Below are positions 25,764 through 39,905 of a stretch of DNA of 64,000 nucleotides, in pieces. This stretch comes from Strongyloides papillosus. Lineage: Eukaryota > Nematoda > Chromadorea > Rhabditida > Strongyloididae. Position 1 is the stretch's first letter. Each line of letters opens with the position of its first letter. The position numbers were made by a program, and so were the translations under genes. The notes beneath the pieces are model-generated. The model did not search any database. It saw only the letters and a list, made by a program, of their open reading frames with translations, and was not told the DNA's origin. Location: the NCBI GenBank assembly GCA_005656395.1, contig SRSI01000074.1, positions 620,001-684,000 of the forward strand. The letters are read 5' to 3'.

Positions 25764-26050
25764 ATGTCAAAGAAGATACCAAATGACTCATTTCTTGATA
25801 GTGAGTTTGTACTCTCAGAGGCGTATGATGCTTCAGAAAGTAAAAGTAAGGAGATTGCTGAGTTATACTTACCACCTGAAATAATAAAATCACCAGGTGA
25901 AAAAATTATTGAGCAAGTAAAATTAATCAAAAAAAAGGACTCCTCTGGGCGGTAAGTATATATATACACATTTATTTTTATTCTATTCTGATTTTTTTCC
26001 ATTTAAGTGTATTATGTCAATATCAAGTTAAATATAGAATCTCAAATTAA
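25764..26050 (+). CDS. Small charged protein, unknown
   Basis: Exons 25764-25951 and 26008-26050 join across a 56-bp intron with a strong GTAAGT donor, giving 76 aa. The product is rich in Lys, Glu and Ser, has no signal peptide or membrane segment, and ends QYQVKYRISN. No family recognised. A TTCTTATAG acceptor about 30 bases before the ATG and a good donor support a real gene. It follows the polynucleotide kinase gene by ~200 bp on the same strand, so it could be the second gene of a two-gene operon. Additional downstream exons, using a different acceptor, cannot be excluded. Confidence 0.5.
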
Positions 26051-27827
26051 TTTAAACTAATAGTCCTATTTTTTCTATTAATATTTTTATATTCCCACAT
26101 TATATTTCCAATGATATTTAATAAATTAAGATTTCTTATTGATTCTGTCTTTAATTATATAGTCATTAGGTTGTAAGATAAATTGAGACTTAGCATTTAT
26201 GTTAGATACAAATTAATATTCCTATACAATCATCACGTCTTCTTTCAATAATTGATGAAAGATTGTCATAAAAGAGAATTACACATAATTATGCAGTATG
26301 GTGGTTAAAAACAGATTTTTGATTTACTCAACTTCAATGAAAATATATTCATTCCACCCAATTTCTTTTGTTTATAAATTTATCATATAAGTAATGTGTG
26401 AATTAGGTTAAGTAACATCATTTTCCTTATTTTATTATACAAATTCTCTTATAAACTTTACTCATTAGTAGTAATGATAAAGAAAAAAATCAATACCTTT
26501 TGATATAACATAGTAATTATCACTAAATTATCCTAATAATCCTTATTAATATTATTATACAAAACAAGTTCATAATTTAGAATTTGCTCAAACTTATTAA
26601 TGACTAATGAATCTAACACTTATATTTTTAACTGTTGGAATGATAAAACATTTTAGAAATGTACTCATACTATCAATATTTTATTGCTTTTTCTTTGTCA
26701 ATATATATTTGTTTAATAAGAAATTTTTCCATTAAAAACTTTTTCTTTTTTATGTTCAATAACCCCGCCTGATTAGTTTTCCACCGCGAAAGTGCCGACA
26801 TTATACCACTTAGTTGCAGTTATCTTTTGACTATACAAATGTTTTCACGGCTATGATTTTGATTTTTTCCAACATCATTTTTAACAGGTGAATTGAAATT
26901 ATACCATGATCACATTTTTGATTGATACCGGATAACAAATGATCTTTCTTTACCACCTGATCAAGTTTGTAAAATACCACTTTAACATATCACTTTTGTT
27001 GTTGAACTCGTCCTTCCTGCCAATTGAATCAGTATAAATAAATTATATTTGCGCTTACGTTTGAAATATCTTTTTTATGATATAAAATGTGTATTGTAAA
27101 TTTTTACATATTTTTATTTAAACTATGGAACATTTCATTTTTCTTATATATAGCTATTAATCATTCTTTTATGTATTTTTCCTTTTTTTGTTAACATTTT
27201 TGATGTAATATTGTTCACTCAAAAAATATGGCAACATTAAGATATAAATTTAAAATTATAATCGTCTAATATTATATAACTGTGTTATATCTTCACTATT
27301 ACATTTAAGTGATAACGTTTGTAACATTATATATAGTAACATTATACAAATCCAAACCAACATTTTTATTATTATAACCCCTTCTAGATATGCATGCCCC
27401 TTGTTTCAACTCTTCTAAGACCGGTCCTCGCTTCTATGGAACATATTTTGGATGTTATTTGTATATAACTAACTCTTTTATTTTATGTCGATTTTACTTT
27501 AGTAAAACTGTATATTTGAAGAAATAAGGGTGTAAGTATATATTATAATACTTATAGTCACTTTAGTTTGGCTGTCAAACTTTTGTAAGGCGAGTATTTT
27601 TCAATATAGTTGCTATTAACAAACTATCGAAGTTATTCACATAATAAATAATTGGTTTTATTTAATTTTTTTAACTAATTGGAAAAAAATCATTTACTAT
27701 TGATACAAACTTTATTTCTAGCTGCCACCTTTTTGAATAGAGAAAGTATAACATTTATATATATATTTATTTTTATTTTTTTGTCTATTCACCATCAGAA
27801 ATATAATCTGATCAAAAATAATTTGTA
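26051..27827. other. Intergenic, upstream of rap-2
   Basis: About 1.8 kb with no coding frame. The part from about 26760 to 27020 is less AT-biased and may be regulatory. TTTATTTCTAG ending at 27721 is a plausible trans-splice acceptor about 100 bases before the rap-2 ATG. Confidence 0.45.
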
Positions 27828-28431
27828 ATGCGTGAATTTAAAGTAGTTGTACTTGGCAGTGGTGGTGTTGGAAAAAGTGCTCTGACTGTTCAATTTGTAT
27901 CGAATACATTTATTGAAAAGTATGATCCGACAATAGAAGATTTTTATAGAAAGGAGATCGAAGTCGATGGTCAACCATGTGTCTTGGAAATTTTAGACAC
28001 AGCAGGTACAGAACAATTTGCCTCAATGAGGGATTTGTATATAAAGAATGGTCAAGGCTTTATTATAGTCTATTCTATTACTAATCAACAAACTTTTCAT
28101 GACATTAAGAGTATGCGTGATCAAATAATTCGTGTTAAGGTAGAACATTTTCATATTAATGACATTGATTTAATTTTTTTATTACTATTTGTAGGCGAAC
28201 GAGAATGTGCCTTTAATTTTAATTGGAAATAAAATAGATATGAACAACCAGCGTCAAGTTCGAGTTGAAGAAGGGATGACTTTGGCAGAATATTGGTCTT
28301 GTCCATTTGCTGAATGTTCTGCTAAAACTGGCCATAATGTTAATTTAGTGTTTGCTGAAATTGTACGGGAAATGAATTATATTCAAACAAATAAATCAAA
28401 TAAAAAGAAGAATTGTTGTTCCATAAGTTAA
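27828..28431 (+). CDS. Ras-family GTPase Rap2
   Basis: Exons 27828-28139 and 28195-28431 join over a 55-bp intron to give 182 aa, the normal length for Rap proteins. All G motifs are intact: GSGGVGKS (10-17), switch [22 protein letters not shown] with Rap-type Thr61, GNKID and ECSAK. Phe39 in the effector loop distinguishes Rap2 from Rap1, which has Ser there. The C-terminus is basic and ends in a CSIS CAAX box for prenylation and membrane attachment, with a neighbouring Cys that could be palmitoylated. Rap2 signals through MAP4K-type kinases such as TNIK/MIG-15 and in nematodes contributes to synaptic and cuticle-related functions. Identification is near certain from sequence. Confidence 0.96.
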
Positions 28432-30351
28432 ACATAAATTCAAATATTTTAAACATTTAAATGTACATACATGAAAGCCACTTTTCGTTACTTATAAGAA
28501 CGGTATATATATTATTATATATGTGTTGTATTATTCTGATTTTATATATCGTTCTTGGTATCTGTCAATATTAATTTGTGCCTATATTATTATATTTGAG
28601 AATTTAACATTTTCAGATATATAATGTTAAAATAGTAGTAGAAGAACTTAAGAAAACTCATTTTTTTTATTTACTTTATGATTGATTATGTATCTTTTTT
28701 TTCGAGAATGCCTGGAGATTTTGAGATATAGTATTTGTTTTATGTTTGTGTTGGAATAAGAAAACTCGAATTATTATGAAATAGAATTGGTATAATTACT
28801 CCTAACTTAATAAAAAAAATATGATATATTGTAATATATCTCAAATCCTTTATTTATAGAGTGATTTATAAAATATTCTTAACTTTTGAGCAATACTTTT
28901 GTATACTTATTTTGTTACTATTAATTTTTTAAAAATACAAATTTAATGAAAATTTAAGTTTTATTATTAAAACACAGTATTTTCAAAAAATTTTATTTTC
29001 ATTTGTTGGAATTAACGCTTGGGAGGTTTTTTTAATTGTATAATAATTTTAAAACAAACAATTTCAATAAAAGAATTAAAATATTTGAAAACATTTATTA
29101 TTTTTTAACTGTTAAATTTCTATAAATATGATATAACATTTATTAAAACTTTAATTCGAATTATATATAAAGTTTGGTAAATATAAAAATCTAGTATTTT
29201 GTATTTTTCGTTGTTTTTAGGTGATTCAACAATAAAAATAAATAATTGATTGTTAATTATAAAACAAATTCTCTTAAATTAATACCGAAATATTATTTGT
29301 TACAAGATGGATGAAGAATTTATATTTTTTTTATTAAATACATGACAAATAATTAGTTAATTTATCGAAAAAAGCTTTTTATTTTTAAACAACAAAACTA
29401 CAAAATATATAAAAGAAAATTGTTGTTTAATCTATTAATTAAATATTTAATTTCATTCTTGAGTTAATACCTTGAAAAGTTTTAAAAGGATTTAACTGTC
29501 TCGACAATTTTGTGTCTTCTGTAAAATAAATGAATTTTCAATAATTTAAAGTATTCTTTAATTCGTTTGTTTGAAATAGTTCTAGAGTTAAGCAAACATC
29601 CTAATCATTATTTTACAAATTATATTTTAACTAAAATTAGTAAAGTTTATAAGTATAGAATATCATATTAATCATCCAAAAATTTTCATTTGGGTTATAA
29701 AAAATAAGCTCAAAATACACTGTTTCATTGTTATATATTATAGTTAAATTATCGTATATTCATATAATTTGTTTCACTTTATTGTTTGCTATAATATTTC
29801 TCGTAAAACTACTTTTATTTAAAATCAAATTGTACAAAACATAAGCAATTTGTAAATTTAAATCACTTATGCATAATTTTATTTTTCGAAAAAGTGAATA
29901 ATAAAAATTATGATATGTTTCCAATGCATAACTATTGTTAAAATGTAGAAAAAAATTTTTTGACCTGAGAGACAGAATATTAATGATGTAGTTTTAAACA
30001 AAAGAAAAGTTTAAATAATATTAAGGAACAACATAGTACTGTAATTTAGTAAAAAAATTGTTATTTTTAATATTATTTGATTATTTTTTTTTATATACAA
30101 TCAAAATTAAAAATAAAGTATCTATTAAAAATTTTATTGAAGAAATTTTCATTTCCTATCAATTTTACAAATGTAACAAATGTTGCAAAATAATTTAAAT
30201 ATATTTATCATATAAATTTTTGTATTAAATATGAGTTATAATTTAGATGAATTAAATAATAAAATAAAAATGACATTCATGTTACATGTAATTTTCACGT
30301 TATTATAATATATAATTTATATAATAATATTAAATTTAAGCATTATGATTT
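28432..30351. other. Convergent intergenic region
   Basis: About 1.9 kb between convergent rap-2 and receptor phosphatase-like genes. AT-rich with long A/T runs; no gene or repeat seen. Confidence 0.5.
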
Positions 30352-33300
30352 TCAACTATCTTCTAGATATTTTTTAATTGTATCCATACAATCACAATAT
30401 GTCTGTTCACACATCCTTTCAATACTAGATTTATGATATTCAATTAAAACTCCTAATACAAAAACAAATTGTTGAACTGTATTTATTGCTCCATAGCGAT
30501 GTTTTCTTAAAAACGCTAAATCTCTTATTGGATTAAACGAACATAATGGACGAATAGTGTTATTCATATAAATTGATAAAGCTAAAACTCCGCTCTTAAC
30601 AACACCGTTTTCACACATTATTAAAATTGAATTTCCATTACCACTTCCAATAACTTCTTTGTAAAAAATTAAAAAGTTTTGAAGATCATCTGGAACATCT
30701 AAAAATAAAATATGATAATTATTTATATTTTTACGACATACTTTTATCCTTCCAATTATCATATTGAATAATTTTTGTTGATATATTTTTATTTGATGAA
30801 TTACATATATCTAAATATCTATAAAAAATTCCAGTATCAACATTGATTTGATCAGATTTCCATGAAACTATATAATCTCCATATTTATTATTTGAGTTAC
30901 TTATTGGAAAGTAATCATAAATATGTTTATATTGACCATTTGTCATAGAAAAATACGCTAATACAGAAATTTTTTGCGTAAATACCATATCAATAACTCC
31001 ATTTAATGTTCCAATAGTTGGTGCCTAAAAATATTTGTACAATATAAAATAATTAAAATATTTTTTCTAAACTAACCTGACAAAGAATTATTGTTTGCTT
31101 TTCATCATAGGAGATTCTATATGTTAATGAATTAGCATTAATGAATGTATCATAATTAGTTATGTCTGAAAGACCATTATAACAATCAACGGAGAATGCA
31201 TCAAGACAAGGCATTGATTTATCCCTAATTTTATCACATTTATCTGGCATATCAATAATTTTATAAAATCTTTTACATTTCATTGCTAGTTTTTGAGGAC
31301 CAAATGAACCTATTCTTGTAAATTGGCGGCAAATATTACGTAATTTACCAAGATCCATAATTCGACAAAACCATAAAAATTCTTTGATTTCAAAATTCAT
31401 ATCTTTTTCTGATGAAAAAACATTGTAAAGGTACATCTTATATTTTTCTACAAATCTAATACGACTTGCTATGCCATATAAAATTCTTTTGTTGTAAAAA
31501 TATTCAACAAGAGAACTTTGAATTAAGATATATTCTAATGATGAAATGTAACATTCGTTAATTATATTTCGTACTTCATCTATAATATCCATTGGTTCAT
31601 CAGTACCATCCATACCTTCCATGATTTCAACCATCAAAGAAAAAAATGTAAATGTAAATATTCTTGAGTCAGGCCCATAAGATGTATGCAATAATACACA
31701 ATCATATCTTTTATTTGTAAGACCCTTAATTTCTTCATATAAAGGATTTAATGTATGATGAATATACTCTGGAAATTTATGAATTTGCCATCCACTAAAA
31801 TGGAGAATGGTAACATACTTAAGTTTTCCTTCCTCATTTGTCATTTGATAGACATATCCAACTGTTTGGGGTGATCTTGGATTGTAATATTGTAAAAATT
31901 CCACTGAAATTGTACCGAATTTATTAGTGCCTCTTTTTTGAGGACAATAATTCATTACATTGTAATCTTCCTTCCTTTTACCGTGATAAGAAATACCTAA
32001 AACAACAACAACATCCTTTTCGTAAATTGTCTTCCAGAAATCATTTATTTTATCTTCAGAAGGACCCTAAAACAATATTTTATTTTTAAAAATAAATCAA
32101 GTATTATTACATCAGCCCAAATATATAATTTTCTTGCTGCTGGTAAGTATATAATTTTATGATACAAATTGTCAAATGAAGATATTTCATTGCTACTTTT
32201 AGTTGTTGTCATATAACTTTCATCACTTATTACCATACTGTATTCAGCTAAGTTTGATTCACTTAATAATGACCACCATGAATAAATATTTGGATATCGT
32301 TTTTTCATTTTATAGAAATTTATGTAACTTTTAAATTTATCTTTATAAAAATATAAAATTAAAAGTATACTTGGAGTAACTATTAATATAATAAAGCATA
32401 AAATTCCTATGAACAATTTTACATAAAATGATGTTGTAGAATTTGATTCAGTCGAGGATTCTGGCAATTTAGCATTATATGACATAAGGGAAAATCCTAA
32501 TTTTTCATATTGTTGATAAAGATCACTATTCATACTTTTATTCAAATAAATATTTTTATTTACTTTATTTATCCCATATATTTTGATATCTATAGGATTA
32601 TAAATATTTTTAATTATAAATCTCCTCCCTGGTCCTTGATATGTACATGTTAAAATACCATTTGGATTTCTTTCTTTATTATACGAAATAGAATCACTTT
32701 TTACCACAAATCCACTAGTAGTCTTTGATTTTGTTAAATTTTTAATATATATACTTTCATCATTAAAACTCATCTTAAGTAAATATGCAAATGAAAATGT
32801 GTTAAATGAACAGGATGGATATTTAGTAAGTAATTGTTTTGGATATATATTATATGTTTCCTCATAAATTTCGGTATCCTCTTCTGGACCAAAAAAGAAC
32901 ATCTTTTTTGTTTCAATATTTTTACCTTCTACACAAATATCACAAAAATAACTTATCTCATATATACCATATGAATAAATTGAAAATGTATTGTCTTTTA
33001 AACTTTTTTTGTTACCATTTTTATAAGTATTTTCTCCTACATATTTAACTTGACATATTGAAATTTTTTCTTCTGAATAAAATTTTGATACATCCATATC
33101 TGATGGAACTATTAAAAGTGGTGTATATTGGATACTTCTTCCAAATACTTTTTTTACATAGTATAAAGATTTGCTTTCTTCTACAATAGAGATATTCTTA
33201 TAATTTTTTAGTTCTATTGTTGGTTTTTTATTTGTTGCTCTTAAGATTTTACATGGTACAACTATTTCCTTATTTTCTTCTAAACCAATTAATGGTAGTG

Positions 33301-33865
33301 AATATATTATCGTATCTTTTATAATTTCATCAGTTTTGGGCAATCCCTCAAGAATCATTTCATTGGAAATTTTATAGTAGTTTACTGTTTTATATGAATA
33401 ATTTTCACATTTTGTATCAATTTTATCAATATCATAAAATGGTGTTGACTTGTTAATGACTTCAGCTATAGATGTAAACTCCAATTTATAGGACCATCTT
33501 ATAGTTTTGTTTTTACTAAACAAGTGTAGCATTCCACATGTTATTTCATTCCCATCTTTTTCAATATTTCTTAAATTAATTACATGTAATCTTACTTTAT
33601 CGTTGTCTGTTGAAATATATATAGGAGTGAATTGACGTGACGTGTCACTGTTAAACGTATCATTTTCATTATCATGCACGTAATTATTACCAGGACATTT
33701 AACAAATATAAGATCAGAGGAAATTGGAACCTTAATAATAATTGGAAATTTAATGCTTGATATTGTTTTTCTATAGAATGTCTCAAAACCTGATGAATCC
33801 GATGCTTGTGCTGTAGTAAAAAATGATATAAGTAAATACAGATCTAGTAACCAAAAACACTTCAT
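30352..33865 (-). CDS. Receptor tyrosine phosphatase-like, both domains degenerate
   Basis: Four exons (33865-32111, 32066-31077, 31024-30742, 30698-30352) joined by introns of 44, 52 and 43 bp give 1124 aa. A signal peptide (1-21) leads a ~455-residue Cys- and Asn-containing ectodomain of no recognised fold. One TM helix follows (about 480-507), then two PTP domains. D1 (about 570-785) keeps the fold motifs (GPSEDKINDFW; HFSGWQIHKFPE for WPDHGVP), but its P-loop reads HTSYGPDSR (712-720): the catalytic Cys is Thr and the invariant Arg is Ser. D2 (about 800-1115) keeps INANSL, QAPTIGTLNGVIDMV and WKDKNVPD, and its P-loop CENGVVKSG (Cys1038) has Lys in place of Arg. D1 cannot be a classical phosphatase and D2 probably is not, which suggests a substrate-trapping or scaffold receptor. 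Nematodes have large, divergent PTP families. Confidence 0.88.
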
Positions 33866-36800
33866 TTGTTTATGATTACCTCAACAGTTACTACATTCTT
33901 TAAAAAGTCAATATTAATATAAATTTTGCATAATGAAAACAAATTTTATTTTGACATTTTAAAATTAACATTTATCATAAAGTCGTTGTATTGTTAAAAA
34001 TTTGTATGCAAATTTAACATATTTTAACTCAATATCGTTATATTTCATCATTGAAAATAACATTTTATTATGATATGAAACTTTTCTTTAGACATATAAA
34101 AAATATTTACATTACTCATTTGCCTTTTTTTAAAATAATTTGTAATGGCGCTTTGGACAATTAAAAAACACAAACTTAAAGAAGGTGAAACATTTTAATA
34201 TATTGTAGAACAACAAAATGTAACAAATTTGATAAAAATTCTAAAATTTATAATAGATAATTATTATTATAGTTCCATGGATTTAAAATTCCTTATTTAT
34301 TGAAATTATTTCAGAGATATTATAACATGATATAATTGCTTATTTATAATTAGCTATTTGTTTTTAATAATAATCATTACCATCAAAACACACTCATGCG
34401 TCTTAAAGTTTGAAAAAATATGATTTAAATATATGTGTGAATAACGCATAAAATAAGCTAATTATTAATAATTTATTAAAAATTTCATCGAAAAGTGGAA
34501 AGTGCTAAAAATAATTTTATAACAAAGGTGATAAAACAACACGTATGTGGTATTTGGCTTATTGAATAACATTTTTAGTATACTAGTAATTAAAATAATA
34601 ATATTTGAAAGCACAAATGTAAATTTTTATTAATTCTATTTATAAGTCTAAATTAGTTTTCCATTTAGAAATGAATATTTCAATATATTTTAAATTATTT
34701 CACTTTTAGATGTACATTCTTTTCTCTAGAAGGTTATTTCTATGTATTATCTAAAAAGTACATAATTCTTGAAGATCGTTATATTATGCAAAGATTGTTT
34801 TTTCTTTTGAATTCATTTTTTATGTCATAGTTAAATTTCGAAATTTTAGTTATTCTATAAAATTTCTTAATACATAAAATGCAATTTGAATTTTTTAAAA
34901 ATAAAATTTTAATTGTCGCAATATAGTCCATTAAGGTTAAAATATAACTGTTTGTTACAATATAATATTTTTACGATTTAAACTTTAGGTTAATCTTTTA
35001 CTTATTATTTTTATAAAAAGTTTAACAACATTTAGTAGATGATAGATTTGAAAAAAAAATATCTTTTTTTATAAAAAGGAATCTAATTTAAATAGTCAGA
35101 AAGTTAAAAAATAAAAATTTTTAAACAAGGCTTCTAAGTTAGATTAAAATATAACGTTTGTGATATGAACTTTCTGAATTGCTTAACTTTAAAAAGTTAT
35201 GTTAGATGATAAAATTTCCTGTTGCAAAACTAGTATTAAAAATTTCTTATATAAAAACATCTAACTTTTAATATAAAACTTTCTACTGTATTTTTTAATC
35301 AACTTTCATTAAATAAATAATATTAGAGTGTTTTCTAGTGATATTTACATGAATATGTTGGAAATTATGTCATCATAAGCTTTTTTCACAATATCTCTCA
35401 ATGAATTCTTTATGAATTGTTTAAAAAATTCTTTATAGATTTTTTAACTCGTGATTTTTATGATTAAAAAGCAACAAAATAACATTACTATTGTACAATG
35501 AATATATGTAAAATTTTCTTGAATAACAAGTAAATTTTTTTGTCATAAAAGATTTACTTTTGTACTTTTAAAACATCTATGAAACTTTTTGAAAATAAGA
35601 ACATTAAATAAAAATTATCAAATAAATATTATGGCTATTGATATTAAAAGTACATTGTTTCTAAAAACAAATTTGAAATTCTACTGAAAAAAATCAATTC
35701 TACTTAGACTAAATTTTAAAAGTTAAAGAGTTTATTTATATTTTTTCAAAAAATTCAAGTTCTTAAATTTAATACAAGATTAATATGTGAATGATTGAGT
35801 AGATTTGCAATTTTTATAGTAATATTATATCTATAAACTTAAATTACTTTATCATTTTTATCTAAGTAACTACTGCTAAATCTTTTTTGTTAATGTCACC
35901 ACTACTTTTTAAATATACATTTATTATTTAATATTTTCTACAGCTCTTGTGATTATAGAAATACAATCCTAATAGTTATAACATTTCACTGAATCAAAGA
36001 TATGACTTAAAAGTTAAACAAGCTTCTACAAGGTAACGGCCCATACAGATACTTCACAAATCTAGTGCCTTTTTATCTTTTGAGAATTTGTTGTAGGTTA
36101 TCCCTACTTATAAAAAAAAGATTGTATACATATCCATTTACGTAAAGAAATTGGTAAATTCACGTTTGACCTTTAGATACATATAAGTATTTTGATAAAA
36201 ATAAATTAAGGACATAATGAAAAGTAGCAAAATAAAATTAATCATCCTACACCGAATGTAATTAGCTAAATAACAATGAAACATTTCACTTATTGTGATT
36301 GATAAAATCAACAAATATTCTTCTATTAATATGAATAAATCGGACCACTTTACATAAACTATATCTTTATCATATTCAAAAGTACAAGCACATTTTCGTC
36401 CTCAATCAAAATCACCTATTTAATATTTAAAATACTTACTTTCAAATATTCCTTAATTCACCACAAATAAAACTATTCATTCTAATTACAACATCATTGG
36501 AAAAAAGTATACTGATGTAGGGAACACCTCTGTAAGACATAGTGTATGAGGAGTTATAAAGGCGCCAAAAAACATGTTTGATGACAAAAGAGAAATATTT
36601 TTATTTTATCCCATCAATGTCATCTAAATAATTTTACTGTATATAGTCGCATTTGATGTTTGCCATTTTGGCGTAATATCGCAGGACAATTCCGTCTTAT
36701 GTTATTCTTCCTTTTGATCTCTTAGATATTATATTATTTAATATTGAATCGCTTCAGCATTCGTTATCTTGGGAAATTTAAATTTAATGACTTTAATAAT

Positions 36801-37025
36801 ATGCTAATTGGGCTTTATATAAAACACTAGGAAATTAAGATATTTTATTAAATTAAGGATAAAGAAAAGAAAAAGTAAAACTTTTATTTTTTAGGTGCTA
36901 AAAATTCTATTGGAATACTGCCGCCGAGATTTTTTGTATAAATTTTTGAATACCTATAACGAAAAGTTTATACTAACGTAGCATTTACTTTATCCTAGGA
37001 AGCATATTTCCTTTACGCTGGAGAA
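33866..37025. other. Intergenic between divergent genes
   Basis: About 3.2 kb, AT-rich, no coding frame. The last ~500 bases (36530-37020) are less AT-biased and hold two acceptor-like sites (TTTTTTAG near 36894 and TTTATCCTAG at 37000-ish) that could mark a non-coding 5' exon or the trans-splice site of ect-2. Confidence 0.5.
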
Positions 37026-39640
37026 ATGCTTAATTGTCAAATGTATTCACTTCGAGCGGATAATTTTGATTCTGTGTCACAATATTCTTTGTATCCAGAT
37101 AGTAAGTTAAATTAATTTGATGTCATCATTATGTGACAAATAAAATTTATTGCAGATGCGTCTCAGATCGGTGATGATGAATCAACTATTGCTTTTGGTG
37201 GAAGTGGATCAGATCAGCACCATACTGGCCCTGTAGATATTTGTGTAGTGGGCCATATTTCTCCTTCGGATGAAAATTTGCAGCTCTTAGAAAATCATTT
37301 TAATTGTCGTCTTTTTTTTAGTGAACGAGGTTTAGAGTATAGAGATAAGTCTGACATCATTTTTTACATGAATGATTTTACAACGACAGAATTTAATTAT
37401 TTTTACGCAGACGGAAAACGCATTATGGGACCAGGGGTTGTTAAATATCACATTAGGACAAACACTCAAATTTCTTATCCTAAACCGAATCGTCCTAAGT
37501 ATGGCTACACACTTCACAAATTAAGGATATGTGTAAAAACATTAAACAAGGGAGAAACTAGGCAAGCTGTTGATTATGTTCACTTTATGGGGGGAAGTGC
37601 AAAAAGATCGTATGCTATTAATGATATTCTTATTACAAAAGCTGCCAGGGGTACGGACTATCGTTTAGCTATATCGGTTGGAGGGACAATAGTCGCACCT
37701 TCCTGGTTGAAAGCATGTTGGGCTGAAAGAGATAATTTAAGCTTTGATCCATTGAATAAAGATTTTCTCAATGAACATAGTGTTCCGTGTTTTGCTGGAC
37801 TTCGTATATTTTTATATGGATTTAAAGAAGAAGATACTCAAGCAATGATTAAAAAAATAGAACAATATGAGGGAAGTGTTGCAGAATCATACAATGAAGC
37901 AACACATGCTGTATTTATTGATAATAAAGTTAATTTTTCTACTCTTCCGTTCATGGAGGATGGCGCATATAATAGTGATATAGCACATGTAACAGCCGAG
38001 TGGTTTTGGACCTCAATATCTGTTAAATGTTGTGCACACGAAGAAGCATATTCAGCTATACACCGACCTTTGACTCAAGGTATAATTTCAATGTCAAACA
38101 GAAAAAGAGTAGCACCAACAGCTACAAAGCTTTCTTTGTCTGAAGCAAAGAAAAATGTCTCAAAATCTTCACTAGATGGTACATTCAATAATTCTAGTTC
38201 CTCCGTTTTATCAGATAAAATGTTTAGTGAAGAAGATTTAACAAATCCTATTCCTGCTCCAGCGAAACATGATAAACGCTTTTTAGTGTGCAAAGAATTA
38301 TTGGAAACAGAAGAAAATTATTGTAAATGTTTAGAAACCATGGAGGTTGAATTTAAAAAAGCTCTAGAAGACCAAATTGCATGTGGTAATGAATTGATCT
38401 CTAAAAGTGAAATCAGTCAAATATTTTCAAAAGTTCATGCTATACTTTTAGTCCATAGTGCTATACTCAGTAAATTACGTGCGTATATCTACCATTGGAA
38501 ATCTGATCATCTTATTGGAAAAATATGGGCTGATGCTTCGAGAGATTTACAAAAAGCTTATTGTCCTTATATAAATAGTTATGATACTGCTAGTGATGTT
38601 CTAAAACAATGTATTGCGACTAATGAAAAATTTCAAGTATTTTTAAAATGTGTTGAATCGCGTCCAGAAATGAAAAGAAACACTCTTAAAGATCTTTTGA
38701 TTAGGCCTGTTCAAAGGCTACCCAGTGTTATTCTTCTATTAAAACAAATATTGGCAAAAACAGAAAGAGGAAATCCTGATGTTCCATTTTTGGAACAAGC
38801 TTTAATAATGATGGATAATGTTGTTTCGGCGTCTAATGAATCTCGTCGTGTTACAGAAGGTTTTACTAAAACCCTTGAAATATGTAACGAAATAGAAGGA
38901 CTACCTCCAGATGTTATTGCTAGCTCACGTTTATTTCATAGTTCTTTGGAATGCCAATTAGTTGGTGCTTTTGGAAATTTCTGGCACAAATATAAAAAAC
39001 AAACAATTAAATTTTTCTTATTTAATGATATATTTATCTCAGCTAAAGTTAGGTCTCATTGTCAACCACAAAATCTCAACAGTTCATTTGCAACTGGATC
39101 AACATTGTCTAGGCAGTTTTCGTTTGCAAGTTTAAAAAAGCCCTCCACAAAACCATACAGATTCATTAATTTTCTGCTATTTCCTAAAATTAGGGAGGTT
39201 CTTCATTATTCTGATGACCAATGTTCTGGTATTTACATATTAAAAATGCGATTGCAACTTAGTGATGAATTTATTGTATTGAAACCTGTTAATGATACAG
39301 TGCCTCATACCAATCCACTATCTTTCTTTAATCAAGTTTGTCAGTTAATAACTCAATCATCAAGAGAAATGCGAGTAGAAGAGATTACTCCTCATGATTT
39401 AGATCAATTGTATCAATGTAACCCGGATGAAACTACTATCATAAGGAAAGCAATGTAAGTTTCTAAAATCTACCATATATGTTTTTATTTAGACATCATG
39501 TTAGCGCTGCAGCCGCCGTAGGAAATCAGTCAAGTAAACGCCATTCAAATATTAGGAGAGCTTTGTCAAATGTATCATTTAATCTACAAACTTCGTTACA
39601 AAGATTTTCTTCTAAAGCAACTTTGAGTACTATTCACTAA
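37026..39640 (+). CDS. ect-2: Ect2 Rho guanine-nucleotide exchange factor
   Basis: Exons 37026-37101, 37156-39454 and 39493-39640 (introns 54 and 38 bp) give 840 aa. The N-terminus holds a triple BRCT block: a BRCT0-like segment (about 50-135), BRCT1 (about 140-220, ending VGGTIVAPSWLKACW) and BRCT2 (about 235-325, LRIFLYGF... HVTAEWFW). A Dbl-homology domain follows (about 398-590; RFLVCKELLETEENYCKCL, LLIRPVQRLPSVILLLKQI), then a PH domain (about 610-750) and a Ser/Arg-rich tail. This arrangement is unique to Ect2/Pebble/LET-21. The protein activates RhoA at the cell equator in cytokinesis and in embryonic polarity, docking to centralspindlin CYK-4 through its BRCTs. The start was placed at the first ATG after a TTTATCCTAG acceptor. 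Confidence 0.94.
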
Positions 39641-39905
39641 TACATGTATATCTAACCATATTTTAGTTGCTTGGCTTTGGAATATTTTCCAGAGTGTTGT
39701 TATGATATTTTTCTGATTGTCTTAACGAAATCTACCTACCTAACCTTATTCACTAATTCATTATTTATCTAATTATTCTTACCTTCAACCGAACACAAAA
39801 AATTATCTTAAGTATATTTGGTTTATTTATGAATAAAATTTTTAGAATGTATTATAAATTATTTTATTAATATTCAACATAAAATTATTAACATAATGTG
39901 GAGTA

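Noticed and set aside
25764..28431. Small gene as a distant 5' exon of rap-2
   Set aside because: Rap2 begins with the family-typical [10 protein letters not shown] at 27828. The small exon has a nearby acceptor giving a short in-frame ending, so a 1.9-kb intron is not needed.
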